NCBI RefSeq assembly: GCF_008364555.1
Contig: NZ_VTUC01000002.1
Coordinates: 1-64,000, forward strand
From: Enterobacter vonholyi
GTDB lineage: Bacteria; Pseudomonadota; Gammaproteobacteria; Enterobacterales; Enterobacteriaceae
Reading direction: 5' to 3'
Length of the DNA stretch: 64,000 bases
Shown here one piece after another: positions 37,503 to 47,988 of the stretch. The notes below the pieces were generated by a model. The model ran no database searches. It worked only from the letters and a program-made list of their open reading frames with translations, and was not told where the DNA came from. How positions within the stretch are numbered: position 1 is the stretch's first letter; each line of letters starts with the position of its first letter. The position numbers were made by a program, and so were the translations under genes.

Positions 37503-37988
37503 ATGTCACAACTGACCCACATTAACGCCGCTGGCGAAGCGCATATGGTGGACGTCTCCGCCAAAGCGGAAACGGTGCGCGAGGCGCGCGCAGAAGCGTT
37601 CGTCACTATGTTGCCGGAAACCCTGACGATGATTATCGACGGCAGCCATCACAAAGGTGATGTCTTTGCCACCGCGCGCATCGCGGGAATTCAGGCCGCG
37701 AAACGCACCTGGGATCTTATTCCGCTGTGCCATCCGCTGATGCTGAGCAAGGTGGAAGTGAACCTGCAGGCGCAGCCGGAGCACAATCGCGTGCGCATTG
37801 AGTCACTCTGCCGCTTAACCGGCAAAACCGGCGTGGAGATGGAGGCGCTGACGGCGGCCTCCGTTGCCGCGCTGACCATCTACGACATGTGCAAAGCGGT
37901 GCAGAAAGATATGGTGATTGGCCCGGTGCGTCTGCTGGCGAAAAGCGGCGGCAAATCCGGTGATTTTAAGGTGGTCAGCCATGATTAA
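37503..37988 (+). CDS. moaC: Cyclic pyranopterin monophosphate synthase
   Basis: MoaC converts 3',8-cyclo-GTP to cyclic pyranopterin monophosphate. The 161-residue protein has the active-site segments [13 protein letters not shown] and [20 protein letters not shown], with the catalytic lysine in KAVQKDM. It follows moaB after three bases and overlaps moaD by eight. Confidence 0.97.
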   Translation: MSQLTHINAAGEAHMVDVSAKAETVREARAEAFVTMLPETLTMIIDGSHHKGDVFATARIAGIQAAKRTWDLIPLCHPLMLSKVEVNLQAQPEHNRVRIESLCRLTGKTGVEMEALTAASVAALTIYDMCKAVQKDMVIGPVRLLAKSGGKSGDFKVVSHD

Positions 37989-38226
37989 AGTGCTCTTTTT
38001 TGCGCAGGTGCGCGAGCTGGTAAATACCGACAGCCTGACGCTGGACGCGTCTTTTGACAACGTCGCTGCCCTGCGCGCGCATCTGGCGGCACAAAGCGAC
38101 CGCTGGGCGCTGGCGCTCGACGAAGGCAAGCTGCTGGTCGCCGTTAACCAGACGCTGGTGGAATTCCCCCATCCGCTTAACGCAGGGGATGAAGTGGCCT
38201 TCTTCCCGCCGGTGACAGGGGGCTAA
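37981..38226 (+). CDS. moaD: Molybdopterin synthase sulfur carrier subunit
   Basis: MoaD carries sulfur as a C-terminal thiocarboxylate, made by MoeB, into molybdopterin synthase. The 81-residue ubiquitin-like protein ends with the required VTGG. The start [13 protein letters not shown] at 37981 lies inside the end of moaC, giving an 8-bp overlap. Confidence 0.97.
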   Translation: MIKVLFFAQVRELVNTDSLTLDASFDNVAALRAHLAAQSDRWALALDEGKLLVAVNQTLVEFPHPLNAGDEVAFFPPVTGG

Positions 38227-38227
38227 G

Positions 38228-38680
38228 ATGGCTGAAACCCGAATTCTGGTGAGTCATGAGCGTTTTAACGTCGGGACCGAATACGGCTGGCTGGCGGAAC
38301 GCGATGAAGACGGCGCGGTCGTGACCTTTACCGGCAAGGTGCGCAACCACAACCTCGGCGACAGCGTGAAGGCACTGACGCTGGAGCACTATCCGGGGAT
38401 GACCGAGAAATCGCTGGCGGAGATTGTCGACGAGGCGCGAGGCCGCTGGCCGCTCGGGCGCGTCACGGTTATTCACCGCATCGGCGAGATGTGGCCCGGC
38501 GAGGAGATTGTCTTTGTCGGCGTTACCAGCGCCCACCGAGGCAGCGCGTTTGCGGCAGGGGAGTTCATTATGGATTTCCTCAAAACCAAAGCTCCGTTCT
38601 GGAAGCGCGAAGCCACGCCGGAAGGGGATCGCTGGGTAGAATCTCGCGACAGCGATAAGCAGGCCGCCAGCCGTTGGTAG
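38228..38680 (+). CDS. moaE: Molybdopterin synthase catalytic subunit
   Basis: MoaE pairs with MoaD to place two sulfurs on cyclic pyranopterin monophosphate, making molybdopterin. The 150-residue protein has VVTFTGKVRNHN, the LEHYPGMTEKSL segment, HRIGEMWPGE and the active-site lysines in FLKTKAPFWKRE. It ends the moa operon, one base after moaD. I see no hairpin terminator before ybhL. Confidence 0.97.
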   Translation: MAETRILVSHERFNVGTEYGWLAERDEDGAVVTFTGKVRNHNLGDSVKALTLEHYPGMTEKSLAEIVDEARGRWPLGRVTVIHRIGEMWPGEEIVFVGVTSAHRGSAFAAGEFIMDFLKTKAPFWKREATPEGDRWVESRDSDKQAASRW

Positions 38681-38744
38681 TTGGTTTACGTGGATGTGTT
38701 ACTCTTAACGAGTGTGTCTACTTAATCTTAATCAGGAGTGAATC

Positions 38745-39452
38745 ATGGACCGATTTCCGCGTTCCGATTCAATAGTACAGCAGACCCGTAGCGGCCTGCA
38801 GACGTATATGGCTCAGGTGTATGGCTGGATGACGGTTGGCCTGCTGCTTACCGCGTTTATCGCGTGGTATGCAGCGAACACGCCGGAGCTGATGATGTTT
38901 ATCTTCTCCAGCAAAATCACCTTCTTTGGGCTGATTATCGCGCAGCTGGCGCTGGTGTTTGTGCTTTCTGGTCTGGTGCACAAGCTGAGTGCCGGCATGG
39001 CAACGACCCTGTTTATGCTCTATTCGGCGCTAACGGGCCTGACGCTTTCCAGCATTTTCATCGTTTACACCTATTCATCCATCGCCAGCACCTTCGTGGT
39101 GACCGGCGGGATGTTTGGTGCGATGAGCCTGTACGGTTACACCACGAAGCGCGATCTGAGCGGCTTCGGCAGCATGCTGTTTATGGGGCTGATCGGGATT
39201 GTGCTGGCGTCGCTGGTGAACCTGTGGCTGAAGAGCGAAGCTCTGATGTGGGCTGTGACCTATATCGGGGTGGTGCTCTTCGTGGGGTTAACGGCCTATG
39301 ACACCCAGAAGCTGAAAAACATCGGTGAGCAGATCGACGTGCGCGAAAGTTCCAACCTGCGCAAATACTCCATTCTGGGCGCGCTGACGCTGTATCTGGA
39401 CTTCATCAACCTGTTCCTGATGCTGCTGCGAATTCTTGGCAACCGTCGTTAA
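38745..39452 (+). CDS. ybhL: YbhL, BAX inhibitor-1 family membrane protein
   Basis: The 235-residue protein has seven hydrophobic helices and the BI-1/YccA family signature VGLTAYDTQKLKNIGEQ, whose aspartates are thought to gate proton or calcium flow. It shares the fold of YccA, a modulator of FtsH, but the role of YbhL itself is unknown. A CAGGAGTG ribosome site precedes the ATG. It is a separate unit after moaE. Confidence 0.94.
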   Translation: MDRFPRSDSIVQQTRSGLQTYMAQVYGWMTVGLLLTAFIAWYAANTPELMMFIFSSKITFFGLIIAQLALVFVLSGLVHKLSAGMATTLFMLYSALTGLTLSSIFIVYTYSSIASTFVVTGGMFGAMSLYGYTTKRDLSGFGSMLFMGLIGIVLASLVNLWLKSEALMWAVTYIGVVLFVGLTAYDTQKLKNIGEQIDVRESSNLRKYSILGALTLYLDFINLFLMLLRILGNRR

Positions 39453-39482
39453 GATTGCTTTGCCGGGTGGCGGTGCTGTCTG

Positions 39483-39520
39483 GTGCCCTCACCCTGACCC
39501 TCTCCCACGGGAGAGGGAAC
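39483..39520. repeat. Short extragenic repeat with inverted GGGAGAGGG arms
   Basis: CCCTCACCCTGACCCTCTCCC-ACG-GGAGAGGG-type sequence forms a hairpin between ybhL and ybhN. Elements of this type are common between genes in Enterobacter and some other bacteria. I assign it by pattern only, from a single copy in this window. Confidence 0.5.
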
Positions 39521-39527
39521 AAACACT

Positions 39528-39556
39528 AAAAACGGCAACAAGGTTGCCGTTTTGCT
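39528..39556. terminator. Bidirectional terminator between ybhL and ybhN
   Basis: AACGGCAAC-AAG-GTTGCCGTT has an A run before and T-rich sequence after. It stands two bases from the ybhN stop codon and can end both converging transcripts. Confidence 0.85.
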
Positions 39557-39557
39557 T

Positions 39558-40520
39558 TTATTTCGCCAGCGCCTTCTCGTTCTTCGCCCGTAACTTCTTC
39601 GCTCGGCTCTCCAGCACCAGATAGCAGACCGTTGCCAGCGCCAGCGGCAGGAAGTAATACAGCATGCGGTACGCCAGCAGGGCCGCAATAATCGTTCCCT
39701 GAGAGACATGCTCCCCGGCCAGCAGGGCAATAAACACCGCTTCCAGCACGCCGATCCCCGCCGGAATATGCACAATCACCCCGGCAATGCTGCTCACCAG
39801 CAGCACGCCCAGCACGAAGAAGTAGTTCACGTCCTCGCCGATTAGCAGCCAGATAATGGCCCCCATCGCCATCCAGTTGGCGCTGGAGACCGCCATCTGC
39901 AGCACCGCAAACTTCCACGAGGGCAGCACCAGCTTTTGCCCCTTGATGGTCATATGGCGGCGTTTAGCAAACGCGCAGGCCCACAGATAAACGGCGATAA
40001 TCAGCAGGAGTACGATGCCCAGAATGCGCAGCGTGGCCTCATCGATATACCAGTGCGCGGGTAGCTGCACCACGCCGATGGTGAAGATCACCCCGCCGAG
40101 CAGAATATAGCCCAGCCAGTTGGTGGTGATGCTTAACGAGAAAATGCGCGTGATGGTCCCGCCCGGCAGGCCGAGCCGCGAGTAGAGGCGATAGCGCATG
40201 CCAATCCCGCCGACCCAGGTGCTCAGCGTCAGGTTAAAGGCGTAGCAGATAAACGACACCAGCATCACCTGACGTTTGGCCAGCTTATGGCCGCAGTAGG
40301 CGCGACCCAGCAGGTCATAGCAGCCGTACATCAGGTAGCTTACGATAACCAGCCCCGTCGCGCCCAGCAGCACCATCCGGTTATAGTTGCGGATAACCTT
40401 CCACACCTCTTCCCAGTCAACTTTCTGCGCGTAGACCACCAGCAGAACCGCGACCGCAATAAAAAACAGCCATGTCAGGATCTTTTTTGCCAGCCGCCAG
40501 CGTGGATGCGATTTCGACAT
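39558..40520 (-). CDS. ybhN: YbhN, UPF0104/LPG-synthase-like membrane protein
   Basis: The 320-residue inner-membrane protein has about eight hydrophobic helices and the family segments FNLTLSTWVGGIGMRYRLYSRLGL and VIVHIPAGIGVLEAVFIALL. It belongs to the lysylphosphatidylglycerol synthase transmembrane family but lacks the catalytic soluble domain. Next to clsB, a lipid role is possible but unproven. The start [10 protein letters not shown] overlaps the clsB stop by one base. A longer frame reaching 40688 reads through clsB and is rejected. Confidence 0.93.
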   Translation of the reverse strand: MSKSHPRWRLAKKILTWLFFIAVAVLLVVYAQKVDWEEVWKVIRNYNRMVLLGATGLVIVSYLMYGCYDLLGRAYCGHKLAKRQVMLVSFICYAFNLTLSTWVGGIGMRYRLYSRLGLPGGTITRIFSLSITTNWLGYILLGGVIFTIGVVQLPAHWYIDEATLRILGIVLLLIIAVYLWACAFAKRRHMTIKGQKLVLPSWKFAVLQMAVSSANWMAMGAIIWLLIGEDVNYFFVLGVLLVSSIAGVIVHIPAGIGVLEAVFIALLAGEHVSQGTIIAALLAYRMLYYFLPLALATVCYLVLESRAKKLRAKNEKALAK

Positions 40521-41758
40521 CAGGGTTTGCCTCCGTCTTCCGCTTCTATGCGGTCCTGGGTTTCCATTTCGGGTTGTACCGGCGGGTCCACCTGCGCCAG
40601 CTTCGGCGTATGCGCCGGCAGCCAGCCGACCATCGCCGGGAAATGCCGCAGGAAGTGGAACACCACCACGCTGATGCCCAGGTTCCACCAGGTGCGTTTG
40701 GGAACCATGGACTCATCCACACGCACGCAGTCATTGACGATTAGCGCCTGCAGGTTATCCCGCAGGGTCTGATTAAACTGACGATCGTGAATGATCAGGT
40801 TAGCTTCAAGGTTAAGCGATAAGCTCAGCGGATCGAGATTGCTGGAGCCCACGGTGGCCCAGTGATCGTCCATCAGCGCGACTTTGCCGTGCAGCGGCCG
40901 ACGGCGGTATTCGTAGATCTGTACGCCGCCCTTCACCAGATAGTTATAAAGCAGCCGCGCCCCGACTTTGACGATCGGCATATCCGGTTCGCCCTGCACA
41001 ATCAGCTTCACGCGTACCCCGCGCCTGGCCGCATTGCGCATGGCGTGCAGCAGACGATAGCCGGGGAAAAAGTAGGCGTTAGCAATAATCACTTCGCGCT
41101 TCGCGTTGGCGAGCATCTTGAGATAATGACGTTCGATATCGTCCCGGTGCTCGCCGTTATCACGCCAGACGAAAAGGGCCTGCGCTTCGCCGGGCTTCCG
41201 GTTCTCTTCCGGGCGATGGCGGCGTCGCCACCAGCGGCGAACGGCCTCTTTCCCCGGCAGGTTCTCCAGCTCAAACAGCAAAATGTCCTGCACTACCGGG
41301 CCTTCAATGCGAATGGCGTAATCCTGCTTCGCTTCCGGGCCGTAGTCGGACATATGCTCCGCGGAGTAGTTAATGCCGCCGACAAACGCCACCGTCTCAT
41401 CCACCACCACAATTTTGCGGTGCATCCTGCGGAAAAGGTTGGTCCGCATGCCGAAAAGGCGAGGGCCGGGATCGTAGTAGCGGAACACCACCCCCGCGGT
41501 GGTCAGTTCGTTGACGAACGCATCGCTGAGGTCCGGCGAGCCATAGCCATCCAGCAGCACTTCAATTTTGACGCCGCGCTGGGCGGCGCGCAGCAGCACG
41601 CTGTGCAGCTGCTTGCCGACGTTGTCTTCGAACCAGATAAAGGTTTCGAGGATCACCTTCTGCTGAGCGTTATCAATCGCCTTAAACACGGCCGGGTAAT
41701 ACTCGTCCCCGTTGACCAGCAGCGTGATCCGGTTGCCTTCCTGCCAGGAACATTTCAT
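40520..41758 (-). CDS. clsB: Cardiolipin synthase B
   Basis: ClsB makes cardiolipin by phosphatidyl transfer in the inner membrane; E. coli ClsB (YbhO) can also make phosphatidylglycerol from glycerol. The 412-residue phospholipase D superfamily protein has two HKD motifs, [17 protein letters not shown] near residue 113 and [21 protein letters not shown] near residue 292. It overlaps ybhP by four bases upstream and ybhN by one downstream, so ybhP-clsB-ybhN form one operon. Confidence 0.96.
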   Translation of the reverse strand: MKCSWQEGNRITLLVNGDEYYPAVFKAIDNAQQKVILETFIWFEDNVGKQLHSVLLRAAQRGVKIEVLLDGYGSPDLSDAFVNELTTAGVVFRYYDPGPRLFGMRTNLFRRMHRKIVVVDETVAFVGGINYSAEHMSDYGPEAKQDYAIRIEGPVVQDILLFELENLPGKEAVRRWWRRRHRPEENRKPGEAQALFVWRDNGEHRDDIERHYLKMLANAKREVIIANAYFFPGYRLLHAMRNAARRGVRVKLIVQGEPDMPIVKVGARLLYNYLVKGGVQIYEYRRRPLHGKVALMDDHWATVGSSNLDPLSLSLNLEANLIIHDRQFNQTLRDNLQALIVNDCVRVDESMVPKRTWWNLGISVVVFHFLRHFPAMVGWLPAHTPKLAQVDPPVQPEMETQDRIEAEDGGKP

Positions 41759-42516
41759 AGGTGGATCTCCGCGCTGAGCGGCGCATGGTCGGAAAGATGC
41801 CGCCAGTTGAGTAGCGCCAGGGCGGTTGGGCTGCTGGCGTGGGCATTTTTCACATAGATGCGGTCAAGCCGCAGCAGCGGGAAACGGACCGGAAACGTGC
41901 GCGCAGGCCTGCCGTTGGCGCGCGTAAAAATCTCCTCCAGTCCGGCCTCCACCTTCAGCGGATGGTTTGCCCGCTGTCGCCAGTCGTTGAAGTCGCCCGC
42001 GACCACCACCGGTTCACCTTCGGGAAGCGCATTGGTCCATTCGGCCAGCATTTTCAGCTGCGCCTGACGATGGGCTTCGCGCAGGCCAAGATGAACACAG
42101 CCCACGTGGATGGGCAGCTCAAGGTCGGGCGGGGTAATGCGGCAGTAGAGCAGGCCGCGTTTTTCGCTCTCCCCGACGGAAACGTCGCGGTTTTCATAAT
42201 GTTCAATGGGATAACGCGACAGCACCGCGTTGCCGTGATGCCCTTCCGGATAGACCGCGTTGCGGCCGTAGGCGTAATCACTCCACATGGTGTCGGCCAG
42301 AAATTCATAGTGCGGCGTGTCGGGCCAGTTCTCAAAGTGAAGCGGATGCACTTCATGTGCGCCCATCACCTCCTGCAGGCAGACAATATCCGCGCTGACG
42401 GTGCGCACCGCGTCGCGCAGCTCCGGTAAAATGAAGCGGCGGTTAAATGCTGTGAAGCCCTTATGAATGTTTATCGTCAGCACCTTAAGCGAGAAATGCT
42501 GCATTTTTTTCGTCAT
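41755..42516 (-). CDS. ybhP: YbhP, endonuclease/exonuclease/phosphatase family protein
   Basis: The 253-residue protein is an EEP-superfamily hydrolase, with [10 protein letters not shown] at the N-terminus, VCLQEVM (metal-binding Glu), VVAGDFNDW in the middle and the terminal [11 protein letters not shown]. The family includes nucleases and phosphodiesterases acting on lipids. Coupling to clsB suggests a phospholipid-related substrate, but this is inference. It is the first gene of ybhP-clsB-ybhN. Confidence 0.93.
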   Translation of the reverse strand: MTKKMQHFSLKVLTINIHKGFTAFNRRFILPELRDAVRTVSADIVCLQEVMGAHEVHPLHFENWPDTPHYEFLADTMWSDYAYGRNAVYPEGHHGNAVLSRYPIEHYENRDVSVGESEKRGLLYCRITPPDLELPIHVGCVHLGLREAHRQAQLKMLAEWTNALPEGEPVVVAGDFNDWRQRANHPLKVEAGLEEIFTRANGRPARTFPVRFPLLRLDRIYVKNAHASSPTALALLNWRHLSDHAPLSAEIHL

Positions 42517-42649
42517 AAGCTCCTTCCTGAGTGACTATCCCAATGAAAATAAAGTGTAGTCGGCGTCACAAAAAGATGCGGCGTTACGGAATTTTCCGTA
42601 AAGTGCGGTAGTCTGATTAAGCAGAGAAAAATCCTTCAGGAGACAAGCC

Positions 42650-43060
42650 ATGAAGTGGCAACAACGTGTTCGTGTCGCAACTGGCCTGAGTTGCTGGCAG
42701 ATAATGTTGCATTTACTGGTCGTGGCCGTACTGGTGATGGGCTGGATGAGCGGCACGCTGGTGCGCGTTGGCCTGGGGCTATGCGTCCTTTACGGCGTCA
42801 CCGTGCTGTCGATGCTGTTCTTACAGCGACACCATGAAGCGCGCTGGCGCGAGGTGGGTGACGTGCTCGAAGAGCTCACCACCACCTGGTACTTTGGTGC
42901 GGCGATGATTGTTCTGTGGCTGCTGTCACGCGTGCTGCAAAACAACCTGCTGCTGGCCCTGGCGGGTCTGGCAATCCTCGCAGGGCCCGCGGTGGTCTCG
43001 TTGCTGACCAAAGAGAAAAAGCTACGCAATGTTGCGTCTAAACATCGCGTACGCCACTGA
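42650..43060 (+). CDS. ybhQ: YbhQ, small inner-membrane protein
   Basis: The 136-residue protein has four hydrophobic stretches and a basic C-terminus ([17 protein letters not shown]). Length and sequence match E. coli YbhQ, whose role I do not know. CAGGAGACAAGCC before the ATG is a good ribosome site. It is divergent from ybhP, and its last 39 bases overlap the convergent end of ybhR. Confidence 0.92.
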   Translation: MKWQQRVRVATGLSCWQIMLHLLVVAVLVMGWMSGTLVRVGLGLCVLYGVTVLSMLFLQRHHEARWREVGDVLEELTTTWYFGAAMIVLWLLSRVLQNNLLLALAGLAILAGPAVVSLLTKEKKLRNVASKHRVRH

Positions 43061-44128
43061 GCCCGTCGTGGCCGCTATGACCAGTAGCGGCCACAAACTT
43101 CCCCAGACGATATCCAGACTCGCATCCTTCAGATAGATTTGCTTGGTGATGTCCGTAAAGTGTCGAATCGGATTTACCCACGTCAGATCCTGTAGCCATA
43201 CCGGCATGTTCTCGACGGGAGAAACATAGCCCGAGAGCAAAATCGCGGGCATCATAAAGACGAATACCCCGATAAACGCCTGCTGCTGCGTCGAGCAGAG
43301 CGCCGAGATCAGCAGCCCAAACCCCACCAGCGACAGCCCGTAAATCACCATCGTGAAGTAAAACAGCGCCAGCGAACCGGCGAACGGGATCTCATAGGCC
43401 CAAATACCGACTCCCAGCACGATGGTGGCCTGGAACGTCGCGACGATCAGCGCCGGCACCGCTTTGCCGACGAAAATTTGCCAGGTGGCGAGCGGGGAGA
43501 CCAGCAGCTGATCCAGCGTGCCCTGTTCACGCTCGCGGGCGACGGAGAGAGAGGTCACAATCATCACCCCGATGGTGGTGATCATGGCGATCAGCGACGG
43601 CACCACGAACCACTTGTAGTCCAGATTCGGGTTATACCAGTTACGCACCACCAGCTCGCTGTTGTTGGGCTTCGGTTTGCCGTCCATCAGCTCCTGCTGG
43701 TAATCCTTCACCACCTGCTGCAGATAGTTGGCGGCTATCTGGGCGCTGTTGGAGTTACGCCCGTCGAGGATCAGCTGCATCGGCGCGGTCTGGAAGGTAT
43801 CCAGATTGCGGGAAAAATCCGCCGGGAACCGCACCAGCAGCAGCGCTTTTTGCGTGTCGATGGTGGGCTGGATCTCCTGCGGGCTTTTCAGCAGCAGGAT
43901 GTGGGTAAAGGCTTTCGCACGCGCAAAGCGCTGCGTTAGCTCGACGGAATGTTTGCCGTTGTCTTCGTTGTAAATGGCAATGGTGGCGTTGGTCACCTCC
44001 AGCGTGGCGGCAAACGGGAACAGTAAAACCTGGATCAGCACCGGCAACACCAGAATGGCGCGGGTTTGCGGCTCGCGCAGCAGGGATTGCAGCTCTTTGC
44101 GTATTAACGTCCATAAACGGTGAAACAT
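43022..44128 (-). CDS. ybhR: YbhR, ABC-2 type exporter permease
   Basis: The 368-residue protein has one N-terminal helix, a large periplasmic loop and five C-terminal helices, the ABC-2 permease layout. It has the conserved [15 protein letters not shown] and [16 protein letters not shown] segments. It pairs with YbhS and the ATPase YbhF; in E. coli YbhFSR is linked to drug and cation efflux. It is the last gene of cecR-ybhGFSR, with no terminator visible because its end lies inside ybhQ. Confidence 0.95.
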   Translation of the reverse strand: MFHRLWTLIRKELQSLLREPQTRAILVLPVLIQVLLFPFAATLEVTNATIAIYNEDNGKHSVELTQRFARAKAFTHILLLKSPQEIQPTIDTQKALLLVRFPADFSRNLDTFQTAPMQLILDGRNSNSAQIAANYLQQVVKDYQQELMDGKPKPNNSELVVRNWYNPNLDYKWFVVPSLIAMITTIGVMIVTSLSVAREREQGTLDQLLVSPLATWQIFVGKAVPALIVATFQATIVLGVGIWAYEIPFAGSLALFYFTMVIYGLSLVGFGLLISALCSTQQQAFIGVFVFMMPAILLSGYVSPVENMPVWLQDLTWVNPIRHFTDITKQIYLKDASLDIVWGSLWPLLVIAATTGSVAYAMFRRNIA

Positions 44129-44137
44129 GCGCGCTCC

Positions 44138-45271
44138 TTAATCTAACCGCCGTTTGGTTTTCATCCACGTCAAACCGATAAACATCACCGCCGAAGCCAT
44201 TAAAAACAGCGTGTTGATAATCAGCACTACCGGAATATTCCCCGCCAGGAACAGGCTTTGCAGGGTACTCACGAAATAGCGCGCCGGGATAATGTAGGTC
44301 ACGGCGCGGATGACGGCAGGCATACTGTCTATCTGGAAGATAAACCCTGAGAGCATGATTGACGGCAGGAAAGCGGCATTCAGCGCTACCTGCGCGGCGT
44401 TAAACTGGTTGCGGGTGATGGTGGAGATGAGTAGCCCCATGCCAAGCGTGCTGAGTAAAAACAGGCTGGTGATAAAGAACAGCACGACCAGCGAGCCGCG
44501 ATACGGCACGCCGAGGATAAAGACTGACACCAGCATACAGAGCAGCATCGCCAGCATGCCGAGGAAGTAGTAGGGAATAAGTTTGCACAGCAGCAGCTCG
44601 ACGCGCGTCACTTCGGTTGAAAGCAGCGCCTCCATGGTGCCGCGCTCCCACTCGCGGGCGATCACCAGCGAGGTTAGGATCGCGCCAATCACCGTCATGA
44701 TAATCGTCACCGCGCCCGGAATAATAAAGTGCTGGCTGATGGCGGCGGGGTTAAACCAGTAGCGGGTCTGTACGTCGATCAGCGGTTTAAATTCTTCACC
44801 CCGATCTTCCGCCCGCTGCATTTGCCACAGCTGCCAGATCCCCTCCGCGTAGCCCTGCACGAAGTTCGCGGTGTTTGGCTCGCTGCCGTCGGTAATCACC
44901 TGGATCGGCGCATCGGTATTTGCCCGCGCCATGTTGGCGGCAAAATCCACCGGAATGACGATCAGACCGCGAATCTTCCCGGCCTGCATCTTCTGGATCA
45001 GTTCCTGACGATTGTCGCTGATGGTGGCGTCAATGTAGGGCGAACCGGTCATGGCGTGGGTAAAGTCCAGCGCCTCTTTGCTCTGCTGCTCCAGCAAAAT
45101 CCCGACCCGCAGCTTGCTGGAATCCAGGTTAATGCCGTAGCCAAAGATAAACAGCAGCAGCAGGGGGATCACTACCGCAATCAGCCAACTGCTGGGGTCA
45201 CGCACGATCTGCCGCGTCTCTTTAACGCACAGCGCGCGCACCCTGCGCCAGGAAATGGCCTTACTGCGCAT
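44138..45271 (-). CDS. ybhS: YbhS, ABC-2 type exporter permease
   Basis: The 377-residue protein is similar in layout to YbhR: an N-terminal helix after [17 protein letters not shown], a periplasmic loop, and a C-terminal helix group. It has [17 protein letters not shown] and [16 protein letters not shown]. The start [11 protein letters not shown] gives the E. coli length; an upstream in-frame ATG lies within ybhF. It overlaps ybhF by 11 bp and precedes ybhR by nine. Confidence 0.95.
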   Translation of the reverse strand: MRSKAISWRRVRALCVKETRQIVRDPSSWLIAVVIPLLLLFIFGYGINLDSSKLRVGILLEQQSKEALDFTHAMTGSPYIDATISDNRQELIQKMQAGKIRGLIVIPVDFAANMARANTDAPIQVITDGSEPNTANFVQGYAEGIWQLWQMQRAEDRGEEFKPLIDVQTRYWFNPAAISQHFIIPGAVTIIMTVIGAILTSLVIAREWERGTMEALLSTEVTRVELLLCKLIPYYFLGMLAMLLCMLVSVFILGVPYRGSLVVLFFITSLFLLSTLGMGLLISTITRNQFNAAQVALNAAFLPSIMLSGFIFQIDSMPAVIRAVTYIIPARYFVSTLQSLFLAGNIPVVLIINTLFLMASAVMFIGLTWMKTKRRLD

Positions 45272-47000
45272 GGGCATTCTCCTTATCCCAGTCGTGGATG
45301 AGGGTGATAAACGCCTGCTCCATGGTCGGGTCCGGTACCTCATCGTCGGCGGCCTGGTTTTTCAGGTCGTCCGGCGTGCCGTGGGCAATCAGCTTGCCGC
45401 GATACACCAGCCCGATGCGGTCGCAGTACTCCGCCTCGTCCATGAAGTGGGTGGTCACCATCACGGTCACGCCTTTTTCCACCATGCTGTTGATATGCAG
45501 CCAGAACTCGCGGCGGGTAATGGGATCAACGCCAGACGTGGGTTCATCCAGAAACAGAATATCCGGCTCGTGCATCAGCGAGCAGGCCAGCGCCAGCCGC
45601 TGCTTAAAGCCGAGCGGCAGCTCGTCGGTGGCGTGTGAAGCAATGTTCGTTAACCCGAAGGCATCGCTCATGCGGCGGATTTTGTCGTTCTGCGCCCGCC
45701 CGCGCAGGCCATACACGCCGGAGAAAAAGCGCAGATTCTGCTCGACCGTCAGGTTGCCATACAGGGAGAATTTCTGCGCCATGTAGCCCAGGTGCTGGCG
45801 CGCCTTGCCGGAGCTGACCTTCAGGTCCATGTCCAGCACCAGCGCCTTGCCGGACGTCGGCACCAGCAGGCCGCACATCATCTTAAATGTGGTCGATTTT
45901 CCCGCACCGTTCGGCCCGAGCAGACCAAAAATCTCGCCGCGCTTCACGGCAAAATTCACGTTATCGGTGGCGGCGAAATCCCCGAACTTTTTGGTGAGGG
46001 ATTTGGCTTCGATCACCGTTTCGCCCGGCGTGCCTTCCACCGTGTGCAGAATCGCCCCAAGCGGCGATTCTGACGTGCCCGCGCCGCCCAGCAGGTCGAT
46101 AAACGCGTCCTCAAAGCGCGGCGCGGTCTCTTCCATCTCTATCGTCGGCATGCCGGGCGCATGGCGAATATCGTCGATTGTGGCCTCTTTTTTGAGGATC
46201 ACCCGTACCGAGCGGCCCTGAATCATCCCGTCGCTGACCTGCGGCAGTTTGAGCACCCGCTGCAGCAGCCTGCGGTTGGACTCCTGCGGGCTGTGCAGCA
46301 GGAAGCTGCGCCCGGCCATGCTCTGCGTCAGCGTCGTAGGCTCGCCCTGATAAAGCAGTTCACCTTCGTTCATCAGCAGCACGTCACGGCACTGCTCCGC
46401 TTCGTCGAGGTAGGAGGTGCTCCAGAGGATCAGCATCCCGTCACCCGCCAGCTCGTGCACCATCTGCCACAGTTCTCGTCGCGAAATCGGGTCCACGCCG
46501 ACGCCGGGTTCATCCAGCAGCAGCACCTTTGGCTCGCCGACCAGCGTGCAGGCAAGCCCCAGCTTCTGCTTCATCCCACCGGAGAGCTTGCCCGCCAGCC
46601 GGTCGGTGAACGGGCCGAGGGAGGTAAACTCCAGCAGGCGGGCGAAGGTTTTCTCCCGGGTTTCGCCGGTGACGCTGCGCAGGTCGGCGTACAGGTTCAG
46701 GTTTTCCATCACCGTCAGATCTTCATACAGGCCAAACTTCTGCGGCATATAGCCGAGCATGGCGTGGAGCGCGCCGTCATCTTTTATCGGGTCAAGGCCC
46801 AGCACGCTGGCCGAGCCTTCATCCGGCTTCAGCAGTCCTGCCAGCATTCGCATCAGCGTGGTTTTCCCCGCGCCGTCCGGGCCGACCAGCCCGGTCACAT
46901 AGCCCTTCTGGATAGTGCAGTTCAGCGGCGCGACGGCCGGTTTGTCCATTCCCGCGAAGCGTTTAACCAGATTGTTGAGCTGAATAACCGCGTCATTCAT
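45261..47000 (-). CDS. ybhF: YbhF, tandem ABC ATPase of the YbhFSR exporter
   Basis: The 579-residue protein has two ABC ATPase domains. The first has Walker [10 protein letters not shown] near residue 37 and signature [13 protein letters not shown]. The second has Walker [10 protein letters not shown] near residue 362 and the altered signature [13 protein letters not shown]. Both keep Walker B ([24 protein letters not shown]), and the second keeps its switch histidine (TTHFMDEAE). It overlaps ybhG and ybhS. The weak second signature is also found in E. coli YbhF as I recall it. Confidence 0.96.
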   Translation of the reverse strand: MNDAVIQLNNLVKRFAGMDKPAVAPLNCTIQKGYVTGLVGPDGAGKTTLMRMLAGLLKPDEGSASVLGLDPIKDDGALHAMLGYMPQKFGLYEDLTVMENLNLYADLRSVTGETREKTFARLLEFTSLGPFTDRLAGKLSGGMKQKLGLACTLVGEPKVLLLDEPGVGVDPISRRELWQMVHELAGDGMLILWSTSYLDEAEQCRDVLLMNEGELLYQGEPTTLTQSMAGRSFLLHSPQESNRRLLQRVLKLPQVSDGMIQGRSVRVILKKEATIDDIRHAPGMPTIEMEETAPRFEDAFIDLLGGAGTSESPLGAILHTVEGTPGETVIEAKSLTKKFGDFAATDNVNFAVKRGEIFGLLGPNGAGKSTTFKMMCGLLVPTSGKALVLDMDLKVSSGKARQHLGYMAQKFSLYGNLTVEQNLRFFSGVYGLRGRAQNDKIRRMSDAFGLTNIASHATDELPLGFKQRLALACSLMHEPDILFLDEPTSGVDPITRREFWLHINSMVEKGVTVMVTTHFMDEAEYCDRIGLVYRGKLIAHGTPDDLKNQAADDEVPDPTMEQAFITLIHDWDKENAHAQ

Positions 47001-47988
47001 GTCGTTCCCCGTTGTCTACTTTTACGGTGACGGGCATGCCCTGGCGCAGCGCGTCGTCCGCATCGGTCACGATGATGCGCAGGCGATACACCAGGTCGGT
47101 ACGCAGGTCCGGTGTTTCAACGGTTTTCGGCGTGAATTCAGCGGTAGGGGAGACAAAGCCCACTTTGCCGTGATACGGCTTGTCCGGGCGACCGTCGGTA
47201 TAGAGCAGCAGCTCGCGGCCCGGCTGCATCTGGCCGAGATTGGGTTCATCAATGTAGGCGCGCACCCAGACCGGGCGAGTCAGAGAGAGCGTTAAGACGG
47301 TGCTGCCCGCGCTGAGCATGCTGCCCGGCTCCACGGCGCGGGTCATCAGCGTACCGTCAGACGGTGCGATTAAGGTGGTGTCGTGCAGATCGAGCTCTGC
47401 CTGCGCTAGCTGCGCCTGCGCCTGTTCAAGGCTGGCTTTCGCCTGGGCGATATCCTGCGGGCGGTTACCGGTGTGGTACTGGCTTAACTTATCCTGCGCG
47501 GATTTTAGCGTTGCCTGCGCCTGGTCGCGGGACGAGCGCGCATTTTCCAGATCGTTGGCGGAAATGGTGCGGCTTTTCCACAGCCCCTGCTGGCGCGCGT
47601 AGAAGTTCTGCGCGTAGTCATAGGCGGCTTGCGCCTGCTTAACGGCGGCGGCGGCCTGGGCAATCTCTTCGTCGCGATAGCCTGCCAGCATCAGGTCATA
47701 CTGTGCCTGGGCGACGGACACGCCTGCTTTGGCCTGCAGCAGCGCATTCTCATAGGGCGCTTTGTCCAGCATCCCCAGCATCTGCCCGCTTTTAATGGCA
47801 TCGCCTTCGTCCACGTTCAGCGAGGCGAGACGACCGCCTACGCGGAAGCTCATGTTCACCGTGCGAATATCCACGTTACCGTACAGCGTCAGGCCTTTAT
47901 CCTGATGGCCTTGATACCACAGCCATCCACCGACGCCTGCGGCAAGCAAAACAACGACCACCAGAATGATGGCGACAGGTTTTTTCAT
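46993..47988 (-). CDS. ybhG: YbhG, HlyD-family membrane fusion protein
   Basis: The 331-residue protein has an N-terminal membrane anchor ([20 protein letters not shown]), the lipoyl-type segment [16 protein letters not shown], a long coiled-coil rich in Gln and Ala (about residues 80-205) and a second lipoyl half ([16 protein letters not shown]). It would link the inner-membrane exporter YbhFSR to an outer-membrane channel. It overlaps cecR by four bases and ybhF by eight. Confidence 0.95.
   Translation of the reverse strand: MKKPVAIILVVVVLLAAGVGGWLWYQGHQDKGLTLYGNVDIRTVNMSFRVGGRLASLNVDEGDAIKSGQMLGMLDKAPYENALLQAKAGVSVAQAQYDLMLAGYRDEEIAQAAAAVKQAQAAYDYAQNFYARQQGLWKSRTISANDLENARSSRDQAQATLKSAQDKLSQYHTGNRPQDIAQAKASLEQAQAQLAQAELDLHDTTLIAPSDGTLMTRAVEPGSMLSAGSTVLTLSLTRPVWVRAYIDEPNLGQMQPGRELLLYTDGRPDKPYHGKVGFVSPTAEFTPKTVETPDLRTDLVYRLRIIVTDADDALRQGMPVTVKVDNGERHE

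Noticed and set aside
40862-41857. A 331-codon frame antisense to clsB and ybhP.
   Set aside because: It covers two well-supported genes and shows no protein family features.
45261-47000. The second ABC domain of YbhF as a decayed pseudogene domain because of its LPLGF signature.
   Set aside because: Walker A, Walker B and the switch histidine are intact and the E. coli protein appears to share this form.
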